From the NCBI RefSeq assembly GCF_040712315.1, contig NC_134017.1, positions 14,104,001 to 14,168,000 of the forward strand: a DNA stretch of 64,000 nucleotides, given 5' to 3'. Below, in pieces: positions 47,879-59,810 of the stretch (the stretch's first letter is position 1; the number at the start of each line of letters is the position of its first letter). The stretch is from Castanea sativa (lineage: Eukaryota > Streptophyta > Magnoliopsida > Fagales > Fagaceae). Position numbers and translations under genes: made by a program. Under the pieces are notes generated by a model. That model was not told the origin of the DNA. It worked only from the letters and a program-made list of their open reading frames with translations, and did no database searches.

Positions 47879-48243
47879 TAGGGGTGTGCATGGATCGGGT
47901 TGGGTTGGGTTGAAGAGATTTTTTGACCCAACCCACTATGGTGGGTCAAAAAAAAATTCAACCCAACCTAACCCATCACATAAGTCCAACCCAACCCAAC
48001 CCACATAGTCAGGTTGGGTTAGGTTAAACCTATGGGTTGGACAATTTTTTTTTTATTTTTTTTTAAATTGAGTAGAAAAAATATAAATATAAATATATTA
48101 AAAAACTCAAAGATTAGTATTAATGTAACTCCTTAAAGGCAAACAACACTAATGACTAAACAATAATAGTAATTTACTAGGGTTTGTGTGAACTAATTGG
48201 CTTTTATATAGGATAGAAATGATTAGTTATTTTGAAAATTTTA

Positions 48244-48281
<38 letters not shown>

Positions 48282-48468
48282 TATATGGGTGGGTTGGGTT
48301 GGGTCTGGCGGATTTGAAATTTTATGACCCAAACCTAACCCAACCCGCTATCAAAATTTTTTTTGTAACCCAACCCAATCCACCAAGGCCTAAAAACCGA
48401 CCCAACCCGGCGGGTTGGGTTAGATTGGATCGGTTTTATCGGATTGACGGGTTGACTGCACATGCCTA
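47879..48468. mobile_element. hAT-like element with exact 8-bp target duplication
   Basis: The ends are TAGGGGTGTGCATGG and, inverted, TAGGCATGTGCAGTC. GTCACATT is duplicated exactly at 47871-47878 and 48469-48476. The inside is dense in GGGTTGGGTT and its complement near both ends, with a TA run at 48248-48276. It is non-coding. Confidence 0.88.
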
Positions 48469-48481
48469 GTCACATTATTTT

Positions 48482-48600
48482 TTTAGGGTAAAATATCATT
48501 TTCATCCTTAAACTTTCATAAAGTTCAATTTTTATTCTTGAACTTTCAAAAATTCATTTTTCATCCTTAAACTTTTCAAAATGTTTTATTTTTCGTCCTT
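48482..48600. repeat. Single MULE-type TIR arm
   Basis: GGGTAAAATATCATTTTCAT followed by CTTAAACTTTC and CTTGAACTTTC repeats matches the arms of the element at 38106-41236. Only one arm is present. It lies directly before the truncated peptide-gene copy, where the second block's homology begins. Confidence 0.6.
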
Positions 48601-48673
48601 CCATATATGTTTATATGTGTTATTGTTAGTAATGGGGACAAGATATAGATATAGATTTTTATTTTGAATGCAG

Positions 48674-48786
48674 CTTCAGGACCAATATGTCCTGCTTGTG
48701 TATGTTGCACACCTGCATCACCTGGATCTTGTTGTCAGTGTTGCGCAACTCCTGTTGAAATTCAGTCTGAGAATGGGTCTCCATGA
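48674..48786 (+). pseudogene. Second copy of Cys-rich peptide exon 2, exon 1 missing
   Basis: This 113-bp exon matches 20382-20494 with six base differences. Four are silent and two change the protein (Pro to Ser in the Cys core, Thr to Ile in the tail). All nine cysteines, the AG acceptor and the stop remain. Homology starts in the intron; no signal-peptide exon is found upstream, where a MULE-type TIR arm and a hAT element stand. It is a truncated duplicate unless a distant exon 1 is used. Its 3' flank is also conserved. Confidence 0.85.
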
Positions 48787-49215
48787 AACTATTTACATAA
48801 AAGTTGTTTATACAATGGTGACCAAGTTTCAATGTTTTATAATTTTACTACCAGATATATCAACGTTTTAATTATGAATTTCTGCAATTGAATATTGTTT
48901 ATAAGTATTGTTCGTTTATTTGGGCTAGAAGAGATGGTTCTGTTGTGTCCATGCTCATGCAAAGTTTGCTACTGTGATTATGTCTAGTTCGTGTTGTAAT
49001 AGATTCTCCCTCCGTCCTTTTTTGCAGGTGTGGTGGGGTTGAATGTTTCCTGTGTTTCTGTTTAATGAAGTTATGCTATATAAGAAAAAAAAGTGTCACC
49101 GTTTTATTTTGGTATAATTTCATAATTTGCTGCCAAATGTATCAATTTTTGTGAGACATTTCTTGTATTCTATTATGTATTTCACAAGTAGCTGAGAGCA
49201 AATTTTCAATAATAA

Positions 49216-49899
49216 TAGGAACCGAATTAGGACTTGGAGTTAGGTGGGGTGGGTCTTCTATTAGTTGCGTGCGGTAGATTCAGCTTTTGGTTCTAATACT
49301 TAACCGACAAAGGTTTTTTTTATTATTAATTTTTTTGGTAAAATTCTTTTATTATTATTATTTTTATGTATGTGTAGAGTGAGTCCTTTGCGGGTAAAGA
49401 CAAAATTATTTGGTTTAAAAAATTTTAAAGGGTCAAGTTGTTTGTTTTTGGTAAAACTAATTGATTGGTCTTAATTTCTTTTAGTTTTGTCATTGGTAAT
49501 TTTTGTTGGTCTATTTTTTTGGGCTTATATATTTTGTTTTAAATTTTAGATATATAAACTTTTTTATGGCCTTTAAAAGGAGGAAAATACTAGATTTACA
49601 ATTTTTTTTACAAAATGTTGTTATGATGAGTAGTTATTAGTAAGAAAAAAAATTATGAAAGTGGTGGGCCCATATGCAAATAGTACGAATTTGCTATCAC
49701 AATAGTTGATAAAAATATTTATAGTTATAGAATTTTTCTTAAAATGATCAAGATATTATTAAGGGGGCAAAATTTAATTTTATTAAATGAAGTTACTAAA
49801 AGTAATACCTATATATATATACGCCTATTCTTAAAGAAAAAAAAAATACGGAGAGCCATTACCCCAAGTCCATGAATGGCTCCGTTTATGAGTCTCTAT
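49216..49899. mobile_element. Insertion of about 685 bp in the duplicated 3' flank
   Basis: The flank of the first peptide copy is continuous around 20944-20965, while here the same sequence is interrupted between TTTTCAATAATA and the TGTAATAATTAC-like continuation. The inserted DNA is AT-rich and without coding sequence; its type was not identified. Confidence 0.6.
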
Positions 49900-50000
49900 G
49901 TAATAATTACTAATTTGCACTTTGTTAGTTTGTTGTGATTCGGTCTTTCTCATCTTGGATCTATGTTGCTTTTCACCAAATGACCGTGTGTTTATTAAAC

Positions 50001-51042
50001 ATGGCAAAACAGGTCAGAATTTTCTGACCCGACTTGATCTGACCCTAAAAATACTCGAGCCAAACACAATTTTTTTGACTCGAAGTAAAAAGGGATTGAC
50101 TTGTGACCCAACCTGTGTTTTTGCGGGTCAACCCGACCCAAACCATTTTTAAAGAAATTTTTTGGTAAAAAAATAAAATAAAATAAAGAAAATATTGGTT
50201 TAATTGTTTGTTGTGAACTTTAAGGAAACAATTGAGACATTTGCATAACTGCATGAAAATTAATTGCAAGATGAATGGTTGAGCATTCTGTAATGAATAA
50301 AGATTTTTAGATATCAAATAGCAAAGTATATGCCAAGATAATCTGGTTACAATAGGGTTAAAATATAGATTTAAAATTGTAGATATGTGTGAGAAACATT
50401 CACAAGTGTGAAAATAGCGAAGCCAAAGTATCAAGTTAGCATAAATTATGAATGCTTAAACCTATTTTTTAACAATTTATATTCAAAATAAACGGCTTTT
50501 CAAAATAAATTATGATATTTTTTAAAGCGTGTGTTGCTTAATAATGATATGATATTAATAAAAGAGACCACGTATAAATAAGTAAACAATCAAACTTTAA
50601 TGTATAATAGATTATAAAATTAATTTTCAAAATTGTAAGTTTTGTATATGTTTTTATTCTTTGTCAAATAAGTTTTGGGATGTTAATATTGTGTAAAAAT
50701 AAAATTTGTACATTTGTTTTGCTTATTTTTTGTGTTATTTTGTTTTAAATGGCAATGTTAGGATGTATAATTTTAAAATTATTGGATAAGCATTAATAAG
50801 TTTAACTAAGTTCATTCTTGATATAAGTGGTGAATTTAAAGTAATACATTTTACATCAAGTAATTTAATGCATGACTTTCCAAATGGCAAATACATATGA
50901 TTTTATTTATTAAAAAAAATTGTGTGAAAAATATGGGTCAACTAGACCCGCCATCCGATTGACTCAAACTCGTTTTTAACCTACTTGAAATAACCGGTTT
51001 TGATCTGCAATCCGATTCACCTAGCCCGCCTATTTTGCCATG
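50001..51042. mobile_element. hAT-like element, about 1.04 kb
   Basis: The ends are ATGGCAAAACAGG and, inverted, ATGGCAAAATAGGCGGG. The subterminal regions have GACCCGACTTGATCTGACCC and AACCTGTGTTTTTGCGGGTC words, in the style of the other CGGGT-rich elements here. No target duplication is clear and no transposase is present. Confidence 0.65.
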
Positions 51043-51584
51043 TCTAGAGAAGAGATTATAGTGTTTTGATTTTTTTTGAGTTTTGAGTCTTACAAATTGA
51101 CTTTTTTTTTTTTTTTTTCCTGTGTCTTTACTCTGTCATTGTAATAGTGTTTGCGCTGTTTTGAAATAAAGTTTTGAGATATGAATTTGTATTTTGCACT
51201 TTACTATTTGACGGAATTTGTGACTTGAGTGTGGGAGTGCTTGTTGGCTATGTGAGTGGGCACTAAAGTCATGGGTGGCAACGAAGTTCAAGGGTAGAAG
51301 CCAAAAAATTAAGCGTTAGAGGTTAGACGACTTATCCTAATCACAATCGAATGAATAAGTGCACAATTCTTTTTTGATAGCCCATTGAATGCTTTTTTAA
51401 AGAGGAAAAAAAAAAAAAAAAAACTTTCCCATTAAATGTGTGGCTGTAGAGAAGTCTCTTAGCAACAAAGTCACCCGCCGCCTCTATAGTATCATTGATG
51501 AGTCGTCGTTCAACAAAACAACAGTCATTGCTGCTATGCAATTATATACAAGTACTACCCATCTTCCTACTGAGAAGGCATAAT

Positions 51585-51744
51585 ATGGCAAGAAAAATGA
51601 GCATGGATGCTGCTTTGGAATCAATTTTGGTTCTGAAAGCACGGCTTGTCGTTGTTTTGGTGATTGCTATTCTTGGCAACTGGGAGGTAGCTAAAGGAAA
51701 TAATGAACATACTGGAAGGAAATTTGCTGTTGATAATAATCCCG
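51585..51744 (+). pseudogene. First exon of a second malectin-RLK copy (partial gene)
   Basis: This 160-bp exon has the same length and phase as 26544-26703, and the introns begin alike (GTACGTAATTAA). The proteins align as SMDAALESILVLKARLVVVL here against SMHDALESIMVLRAWLVFVL in the first copy, a hydrophobic signal-peptide core, then AKGNNEH against AKGDSTEH. No malectin exon follows up to 64000; retroelements occupy that DNA. It is either a relic or the start of a gene whose body lies beyond the window, hence partial. Confidence 0.75.
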
Positions 51745-52052
51745 GTACGTAATTAATCTTCAAAACTCCGCCAATCAATTTTGTTTTGTTTTTGCTTTTT
51801 CTTTTTCTTCCATCAGTGTTACTTGACTAATTCGTTATGCATGCTTTCTTGGAATATATTGCGAAGTTTTGAATATAATCATATAAAGACAGATGAAAAG
51901 TAGTAGAGAACATAAAATTGTGTGAATCTGCATAACCTCCGGCCAACTTGTATATGTTTTGTACATCTCAATATATAGAAGATGAGCAACATACATAGGG
52001 GTCTAAGAACAAAGGATCCCTAATTAAGACTAAAATCAAGGACAATATTGGT

Positions 52053-52538
52053 TCAAACAAGGATATGTGAAATAAATAAAGGTAATACATACAACTTAGG
52101 ACTTGGATTAGGTGCAATAGCCACCATGCAAATTCCACTTGATTGTGAGATGTAAAAGTAATAATAAGTAAAAAATTCCACTTGTTGTGAGATGTCTGAA
52201 GTGGGCATGAAATAAGTCATCTTGAGTGTGGAGACAAGATCTTGGAGATGGCTCGATAGATGAGCTCTTATGAATACATCAGCAAGTTGTTTTTTAGAAG
52301 AGATTGTAAGAAATAGAAACTTATAGCGGAATATAATTAATCGAATTTTGGCATACCTCTTTTGGCCTAAACCAATGATCATACAGGAGCTTTGAAATTG
52401 TTCTATGCTATCTAGAGCCAGCCTCCACGCAGACCAACTATCCATGCACGTTTTGAATTCCAATTTTTGTAACCCACAAACCAAAAACGTTTCTCCGACG
52501 GTGTTGCACACTACTAGAATAATGTAAACATAACCCAC
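52053..52538 (-). mobile_element. Copia RNase H C-terminal fragment
   Basis: The minus strand contains SSKKQLADVFIRAHLSSHLQ followed by DLVSTLKM, matching the end of copia polyproteins (LADIFTK type). The frame is preserved for 161 codons, but only the last part is recognisable. It lies in what would be intron 1 of the second RLK copy. Confidence 0.7.
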
Positions 52539-52539
52539 A

Positions 52540-53188
52540 ACCTAAGAGCCTCAAAATACTCTGCAAACACTATGAGAAATGCAAAATTCGTTCACACTGT
52601 TCAATGGGTACCATTCTTGGTGTTTATACACACACCACTCCATTAATATTGAGTGGGATAGTGGACTTAGTAGGTAGAGTAACGGTCCAATACCATTACT
52701 CTATAACTCCTGAATGTTACAATCATTTTGAGGCAAATAAAGGGACATGCTCACTTTGGGTGTCTGTACATATTCTTTTCAGTTTCTAACAGAGATGAAC
52801 AACAAGTGAACACTAGCTTGCAGTAGGTGATGGTGAATGAAGTAATGGTAAATCTCAATCAATGATTTGAATATCATTTTAAACTTTGTGTTGATTTGTT
52901 TATTGGAACTGAATATTTCGATACTAGTTTGTTTTGACGAATTGGGTAATCCCACTATAAAATAATGAATTTAATATATTTAAAAAAATCTCAAATAAAG
53001 AGAGATTTTTATTTAAAAAACATTTATTATGGTTTTTTTTCCTTATGTGTAAATGAAACTGACATTATCGACAGTTGTAAACAAGGAATCTTCTTCAAAA
53101 TTCCCACTAATTACTTTTCTCTATTTTCCAGATCCACTAGCGTAAAAGCACCAATATCCTCACCTACTCAACTTGTTAATTCCCTTTG
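52540..53188. other. Spacer, no gene recognised
   Basis: Short frames here show no known motifs. AT content is high toward the SINE. Confidence 0.4.
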
Positions 53189-53197
53189 TCTTTCTTC

Positions 53198-53506
53198 TTC
53201 TTCTTTTTTATTTTTTATTTATTTATTTTTTTGAATAAAAAGTGGGAAGGGGGTGACCATTATGACTCACCTCTCTGGGTGTAACTATCAGGACACCCCC
53301 CGCTAGAGAATATTGTATTAAGCCATAGCTACTGTGATCAGGGGTGACCACAGACCTCACCCTAGCACTACGAGAGAGCTGGCAGCTAGGAGCTAGCTGC
53401 AAAAGGATTCCTACATTCCTCCCCAGGTACCCACCCAGGCTTGAACTAGGGACCTCATAGCAGCAATTGCACACCCAAAGCACTAGGCCACCCCTCTCGG
53501 TGGTTA
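53198..53506 (-). mobile_element. tRNA-derived SINE with 9-bp target duplication
   Basis: On the minus strand it starts near 53506 with GAGAGGGGTGGCCTAGTGCT (box A like) and has box B GTTCAAGCC about 45 bases on. A body of about 200 bp follows, then an A-rich tail (AAAAAAATAAATAAAT). TCTTTCTTC occurs on both sides (53189-53197 and 53507-53515). It has no coding capacity; transcription would be by RNA polymerase III. Confidence 0.85.
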
Positions 53507-53659
53507 TCTTTCTTCATTACTCCAGTCTTTCTTTTTCTCCCTCATCTCATTGTAAGTATCTATACTCACTTATCCTCATGTTCTTTTTATTTTATACTTG
53601 TGAAAGGTTATTATTGTTACTATTTGCATACCAGTATGTTGGGAAAATTAGACTTCGGT

Positions 53660-54570
53660 TGATAGAATTAACATGTTTTAAACCCAAGTTGTTAATTAAA
53701 TCTATTATAAATAATTCTTTTTCAAACAAACAAACATTAATATCATGCACAACAAAATAGTAAATAAGACAAAATATGATAATCTAGGAAAACCAATAAT
53801 ATAAATTAGTTTTACATTAAAAAACCAGCGGGGAAACCTTCTAAAAAAGCAATCCACTATAATAAAGAGAAGTTTCAGATCTAGTACAAAACCTTTATCC
53901 CTACACTCTACAATCCCAATAGATGAACTTACAGTAAAAACCTCCTACCGCTTCAGAACCTTTGAACTCTTCAATATATGAACTTTTCACCCACAATCAC
54001 AATTGGAACCTCCAACTGACTTCAAGAACCTCTTTAAGGTTTGCCTCACAGTAGCAAGTCTGTGGTGGTTGCTATAACTTCAACTTCTTCACCAATTGAA
54101 TCTTCAGATATACTTTGAAACTCTTTAGTTCGGTGAAATAGAGAAAACTTGGTTACAAAACCCTAGCCACATAAACTGAGTGTTTCTCTCTCTTCAAAAA
54201 ACCTTCCAATAGATGGCTTATGATGTCCTTTAAATACCAGTTCAAACGGATCTCAATTTAGGCTACAAACGAATAAGTTATGGGTTTTTCGCGTTGCTGA
54301 TTTTTGTTGATCCACGAAGCTCAATCAATTGAGAGGTATCAAGACTTCTATTGAGGAGGTAGTAAGTTTCAAGTTTCTATCGAGAGGTATCAAGACTTCT
54401 ATAGAGGTACATGCTAAAAATGTGCTAAAAATGTGTTTTTCTTGAACTTTTCTTGAGAAAACTTTGCATCTTCAATTTGGTCTTCAATTACAACTTTAAG
54501 ACACATCAAAACTCAATAAAAGACACATAATTTGGCATTGTTAACAATACCAAAACACATGACCCTAACA
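53660..54570 (-). mobile_element. 3' LTR of an outer Ty1/copia element
   Basis: It is bounded by TGATAGAATT on the left and CCTAACA on the right (TGTTAGG on the minus strand). Directly outside, the minus strand has a polypurine tract, AAAAGGGAAGAT. It contains GAGAGGTATCAAGACTTCTA twice. The 5' LTR is beyond 64000. Confidence 0.7.
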
Positions 54571-56207
54571 ATCTTCCCTTTTGTCAATCCATGACAAAAC
54601 CTTAAGTACAAACATAAGCTCAATACAATAATAACCCAAATACAATGAATGAACCCATATTCAAATACACTAGCCTATCTAAAAACAACCAATCTTGAGA
54701 AACTATAGTACGAACTAGGATTGACTATTTTGATTGGCTTCATACTTGTTTTTCCTCAAAGCATTTAACAAACATGTTATGCGCATCATATGAAAAATAA
54801 TGACAAATAATAAATTAGTGAATTGCGTTTTGTCATATGATATGCTAATTACATAAAAATATAAACCTAACACTGTACGTGTAATGCTGTCCATAACTTT
54901 GAACTTAATGTGCTAAGTTTTTCTTATGAAAAATTATTATGAACAATATGAATAGCACTATGCTTGTCACAATGAACGAGAGTATTAGTGGACAAAAGAA
55001 CACCTATGTCAGCAAAAGCCAGTGAAGCTAGAAAAGCTCAGAATTGGCATCAAGAAGAGTATGGTATTCTACCTACTATAGTGAGCAACGATAGACTTCT
55101 CCTTGGTACACCAAGATATGAGAGAGGTTAGTAAGCAGTAAAAAGCAGTGGTGCAATGATTAGTAGGATCTCTAGCTCAATGTGCATTAAAGTAGCCATG
55201 CAGCCTAAGAAAGGACAAAATGGAAAAGCGGAGATTGTGGAAAAGAGTGCCTTTGAATGATTCAAAGGATAGAAGCAATGTGAATGGAATTAGGAGCACC
55301 CATGAAATGACCAGGTCAATGGTTTTAGCAATGTCCTAACAAGTGATTGTAAGGTAGATCAGAGTGTCAACCAATTGATGATAGTGTAGCATCGAGAAGA
55401 GGTTCACAATCAGTCATTGTAAGCTTCGCGTTGACCTCTAACAAACCAGAGACAATTTTGCTGTCAATGATTACAACCTTTAAGAGAATATTAGAAAAAT
55501 ATTTTGTGTAAGAGAGATAGTAACCATCAATGGCGGATGTGACCTCAAGGCAAAGGACGTATCTTAGGGTACCCATTTTTTTCATCTCAAAGTTTTGACT
55601 AAGAATGCTTTGAATGACACAGATTCCTCTAGTATCATCACTAGTAATAATTATATCATCAACACAGTTAAGAATGTGAGTGATGCTAATAGAGGTTCGA
55701 CAGATGAAAGAAAGAGTTAAGTCATAAGAATTGTGAGTAAAACCCCACTTAAGACGCCTATTTGAGGCCAAATAGTGCATGATGTAGGTGGTAGACTTGA
55801 TTTAGAGAATGTCCATATTTTGGATGTGGTTTAGTATAGACTTCTTTTCAAGATCACTAGGATTTTTTTTTTTTTTTTTTTTTTGCATCCACACGAAATA
55901 AAGACTAATAATATACAGCTATAACTATAAGTAAATATTTAACAAATGTTAGATAACAAACAGAAGCAAAAGTCTCCATTTTTTTTTTCAATCATATTCT
56001 AAAGGAAGACCTTGGCACCTATGCAAGCCTTATAGCATTTCAATAGATCCATTAGCCCAATTCTTAATCTCATAAAGCCACTTACACTCTATTGCAAGCC
56101 TATTGGGTTACAAATCTTTTTTTTTTTTTGATAATCTATTAGGTTACAAATCAACCATGTCTTTAGTACGAGTCTTGTTAGGGGATCATGTTTAGCGGAC
56201 AAAGCTT
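54571..56207 (-). mobile_element. Degenerate copia RT and RNase H, 3' part of the outer element
   Basis: Read on the minus strand: a CKW(L/M)YEIK-like start of RT near 56090, then in 55780-55367 VDDIIITSDD (the RT catalytic region, normally YVDD), FEMKKMGTLRYVLCLEV and DGYYLSYTKY. A broken RNase H (WCTKEKSIV, LLDANSELF) spans about 55100-54950. There are many stops and frameshifts. The piece is cut off at 56207 by an LTR element, and its integrase part resumes at 63818. Confidence 0.85.
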
Positions 56208-57216
56208 TGATAGGCCAAGAATGTATTGACCATTTTGGTAAATTAATCAATTAATTAGCCAAGTGAAATTAATTAGATTCAATTACATGCAATATGCGTG
56301 ACAGCACAAACAAATCACCAAGTAAGTTAAATGCAGCAGAAAATAAATTTGACACAAGTGATTTGTTTACGATTAGAAAAAACCACCAAGGCAAAACCCC
56401 ACCGAGTGAATTTAAAGTTTACACTACTGAGAATCCACTACTATCAAAACAAGTGGTTATAAGTAAAAGGAATCCAAGTACTTAATACCAACCTACAATT
56501 GAACCATTACCCCAGTACTCAATTGGACTTGTAATGTAGTGACAATATCTCATTTTAATGCACGGCTCCCTGTACGTGACTAATCAATCGATGCATGAAT
56601 CCAAGTACGTGACTAACACACTAACTTAAGGAAAATGTTGGCTACAAAGTTCTTCATTTCATCCAACCGATAAAGATCAAGAAACTAATTGGTTACAAAA
56701 CCTTTCGCGCAAAGACACAGCAGTTTCTACAAGGAATATGATGAACTAGGGCATATTCTTTCTCTGGTCACAATTTACATGCACAATCAATTTGCATTGA
56801 GTTACGTCACTTTGTATCACCTTTGACGGCCTTTAAAATAATCCTTATATATATTTAGGGTTGTGAGAAAGGAAACCCTACACAAATACACCTGGATATG
56901 CATGAAATCAGATCTGGAAATCTAAATTTCGTAATTCTCTACAGATACAGCTTCTGTTGAGCAGTTGTCAAGCATTAGGCATTAAACCTTGATAGATTTG
57001 AATTTGTCGAGCTATCTATCGAGCTTTAATGAACATCACTTTTTCACTTGTTTCTTGGACAAATTTACATGGCTTAAATACTAGACTTGAACTCTTATTC
57101 CTTGAATTACTAAACCCATCCTAAATCTACCCAATTACGAGTAAAATGCGTTTTGTCAAAAGATTAGCCAATATATATAACATATGTCTCTAACAAGTCT
57201 CATAAATGTCCTAACA
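56208..57216 (-). repeat. 3' LTR of the inner LTR element
   Basis: It starts TGATAGGCCAAGAATG and ends TCCTAACA. It matches 62843-63817 along its length with scattered substitutions and indels, so the insertion is not very recent. Confidence 0.93.
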
Positions 57217-57240
57217 ATCTCCCCCTTTAGCAATCCGTGA
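57217..57240 (-). promoter_or_regulatory. Polypurine tract of the inner element
   Basis: The minus strand reads CTAAAGGGGGAGAT immediately before the LTR, where plus-strand DNA synthesis would be primed. Confidence 0.8.
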
Positions 57241-57783
57241 CAAAACCACAACAAACAAATGAAGTATGAGAGAAGTTATAAATCACTAAACTCATAATCA
57301 CTTGTTGAGTACAATAAAATCTAATCCTAATACAAACTCTTGAAAAACTTTGCAAGAAGAGAGTTCATGGCAAGATAGATTTTGACAACCTATCTTTCTG
57401 AAACACTTTAAATAAAACTCATCAAGGTATCTTACTTTAAAAAAGAAGTAAAAGATTGTATACATAAAGAAACATGTGTATAAAGGTAGAAAAGAAAAAA
57501 CACATGGAGAGATAGGTGAATAATAATATACATCATCGTATATAAATAGGAAATAAGTACAAAGTATGTTATCAATAAATGGTCACAAGACCAATATACA
57601 AGAGGATAATGTAAACCACAAAGAAAGGAAATAAAAGTACATATAATCCTCACTACATCCCTAAAAAACAAAAGACACTCACCCTATAAAAAATGTCTTA
57701 TGCTAACTCTCCCCCAAGATACATGACTACTCTCATCATCCCAAAACTACTCCCCCTTTTTGTCACGAATGACAAAGGGTAAA

Positions 57784-58979
57784 TCACTGAGAGATCGTCA
57801 TCTCCTCATCATTGGAAAAGCTAGCATCCTCATCCTCATCCTTATCATCATCATCACCACCATCAGTAGCATCCTCATCCTCAGAAGCCTCTAGAGAAGG
57901 TGAAAGAGATGGAGACGTGGTAAAGCCACCCTTGTGAGCCTGTCGTTGTGCTATGCGACTGACATGGGTGTTCACTTGATACAACTTAGTAGTAAGTGTA
58001 TCAAGGCAATCATCCATGCACTGAAGCTGTGCCATGACCGCCTCATGAGTCACACCACCAGCAGAAGAAGAAGAAGGAGCAGAGGTGGATTGAATGGTAG
58101 GGGTTGGAGAATCTGTCATCTCGGTCCGCGATCGCTTCAGTCGAAGCTGGGCCTCACTCCGTTGAATAGAAGCTACACTAATGGCACCCATGACCGTGAA
58201 GAGAGAAGACTTAGGAATATGGATAAAAAGATGGCGAATGATCCGCGTGATAGCCGAAGGGAAAATGAGCTTATCACTAGTCATCGTATCCATATAGACA
58301 ACGATGAGAAAGGGAATGAAGTGAGAAGGAAAGTCTATAAGAAAGTCTATAGAGAGGTCCTCTAAGACGGATAGTAAAAATTGAGCACGAGGCTTTGTAA
58401 TGGAGTTATAATGAGACAATGGATGGAAAACAAAAGTCATCACCATATTTTAGGAATCTCGTACCTTTTGCAAAACCCGAGCATGAGGTGTTTTGGCGCT
58501 CACCCCATGTGGAAGGTGTCTCACAGAAGAGAAATAGAAGCTCGTCCTTGGACACAGTCCTCAGACGTGGACAAGCGGGGTAATCAGGATGTGATACTCG
58601 CAGAACATGTAGTATCTCGGATACAAGATTCGAAGTGACTACGATATGTATACCTCTAATATGCGTAGCAAACTGAGGTATAGAGGTATCGATACCGTGC
58701 ATATTGGAGCTCTTGTATGATCACGATAAGACAATTCAAGGGTATCTCATAGAGAGATTCCCGTCCCTGAGCGTGAATGACATCGGGTAGAGCAATATCA
58801 GAAAAGTCTAATAGAACCACGTGGCGCTCTGGATGAACACCACATTTAGAGAAGTTATCCGAGAAGTCCTTATAGGTCTTCTTATCACAGAACCAAATGT
58901 GAGTAGGAGTAGGATCAAAAGAAGATGTCCCGGAACGAAGAGGGTTCCGAGACGGAGTGGATTTGCGCTTGGGTGCCAT
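57784..58979 (-). pseudogene. Extra ORF of the inner element (plant transposon-associated protein), two frameshifts
   Basis: The start is MAPKRKSTPSRNPLRSG (58979). Homologous-looking frames continue as PQFATHIRGIHIVVTSNLVS and NMVMTFVFHPLSHY, then TVMGAISVASIQRSEAQLRL. A Ser/Pro linker, a coil (MAQLQCMDDCLDTLTTKLYQ) and an acidic tail rich in Asp and Glu follow. It resembles the so-called putative plant transposon proteins found with retroelements. One frame change falls near 58700 and one near 58447. Its function is unknown. It replaces pol in this element. Confidence 0.65.
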
Positions 58980-59499
58980 GCACAGTCTATGAGAGAGAGA
59001 GAGAGTGGAAACACAATCACAATCCAGAACAGATATAAAAAAAAGAAAGGGTACGTATGAATGAAAAATGCATGAACGTGTGACATGCTAAAAGAAATTG
59101 CATTATGGGTTCAACCTAATCCAAACCTAGTAGCACATAACTTTTTACAATCAAACACACATCTAAATGCATGAAACATTGTGAATATGCTAATGGAATG
59201 CAATGCATGGTCATATATCATCAAATAAACCACACCCAACCCAAACCTTAAAAAAAAACTCAAAGATTTTCAAAAACCCCAATAATTAAAAAAAAAAAAT
59301 CGAAAACCTAGGTCTAAATGTGTGAAAGGCATGAAGAAAGAAGGATTAAAGACCCTTACTAGAGGAGAAAATCACAATCTAGGCCAAAATCCAAGTGGGT
59401 AAGATGATTGGAGTGAAAGAATGGTGTTTGGAAGAAGAGAGAAAGAAAATCTATCAAGAGAGAAATGAAATATGATTTCGCGCCGACCCTTAAATAGAA

Positions 59500-59810
59500 A
59501 TTGCAGCTCGATGGATCGAAGTTTTGTCAAGCATTAAATCTCGACAGATTTGAATCTATCGAGGTGCTGTCGAGAATCGGTCGACGGTAAAATCACCTCG
59601 ATGGATTGAGATTCTGTCGAGAATCTATCGGCCAGACAGAAACTTTCTCGATGGATCGAGAAGCTGTCAAGAAGCTATTGAGACAAATTCCAGATAGCTC
59701 GATGGATCGAAATTGCGATAAGATCTATCGAGAAGAGAAGTCCAAGGGTCTCGATAGATAGAAAGTAGTCGAGGATCTGTCGAGAAGCTGTCGAGCTTGA
59801 TAAAAAGCAG
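59500..59810 (-). repeat. Repeated CTCGATGGATCGA / CTGTCGAG motifs
   Basis: CTCGATGGATCGA-type words occur near 59507, 59600, 59649 and 59699, alternating with CTGTCGAG or TATCGAG. Similar TGTCGAGCTT and CTATCGAG words are in both LTRs (about 57000 and 63590-63650). The block lies in the non-coding middle of the element. Confidence 0.75.

Noticed and set aside
51495..51584. Upstream in-frame ATG extending the second RLK exon by 30 codons
   Set aside because: The extension is not conserved in the first copy; homology and signal-peptide placement favour the ATG at 51585.
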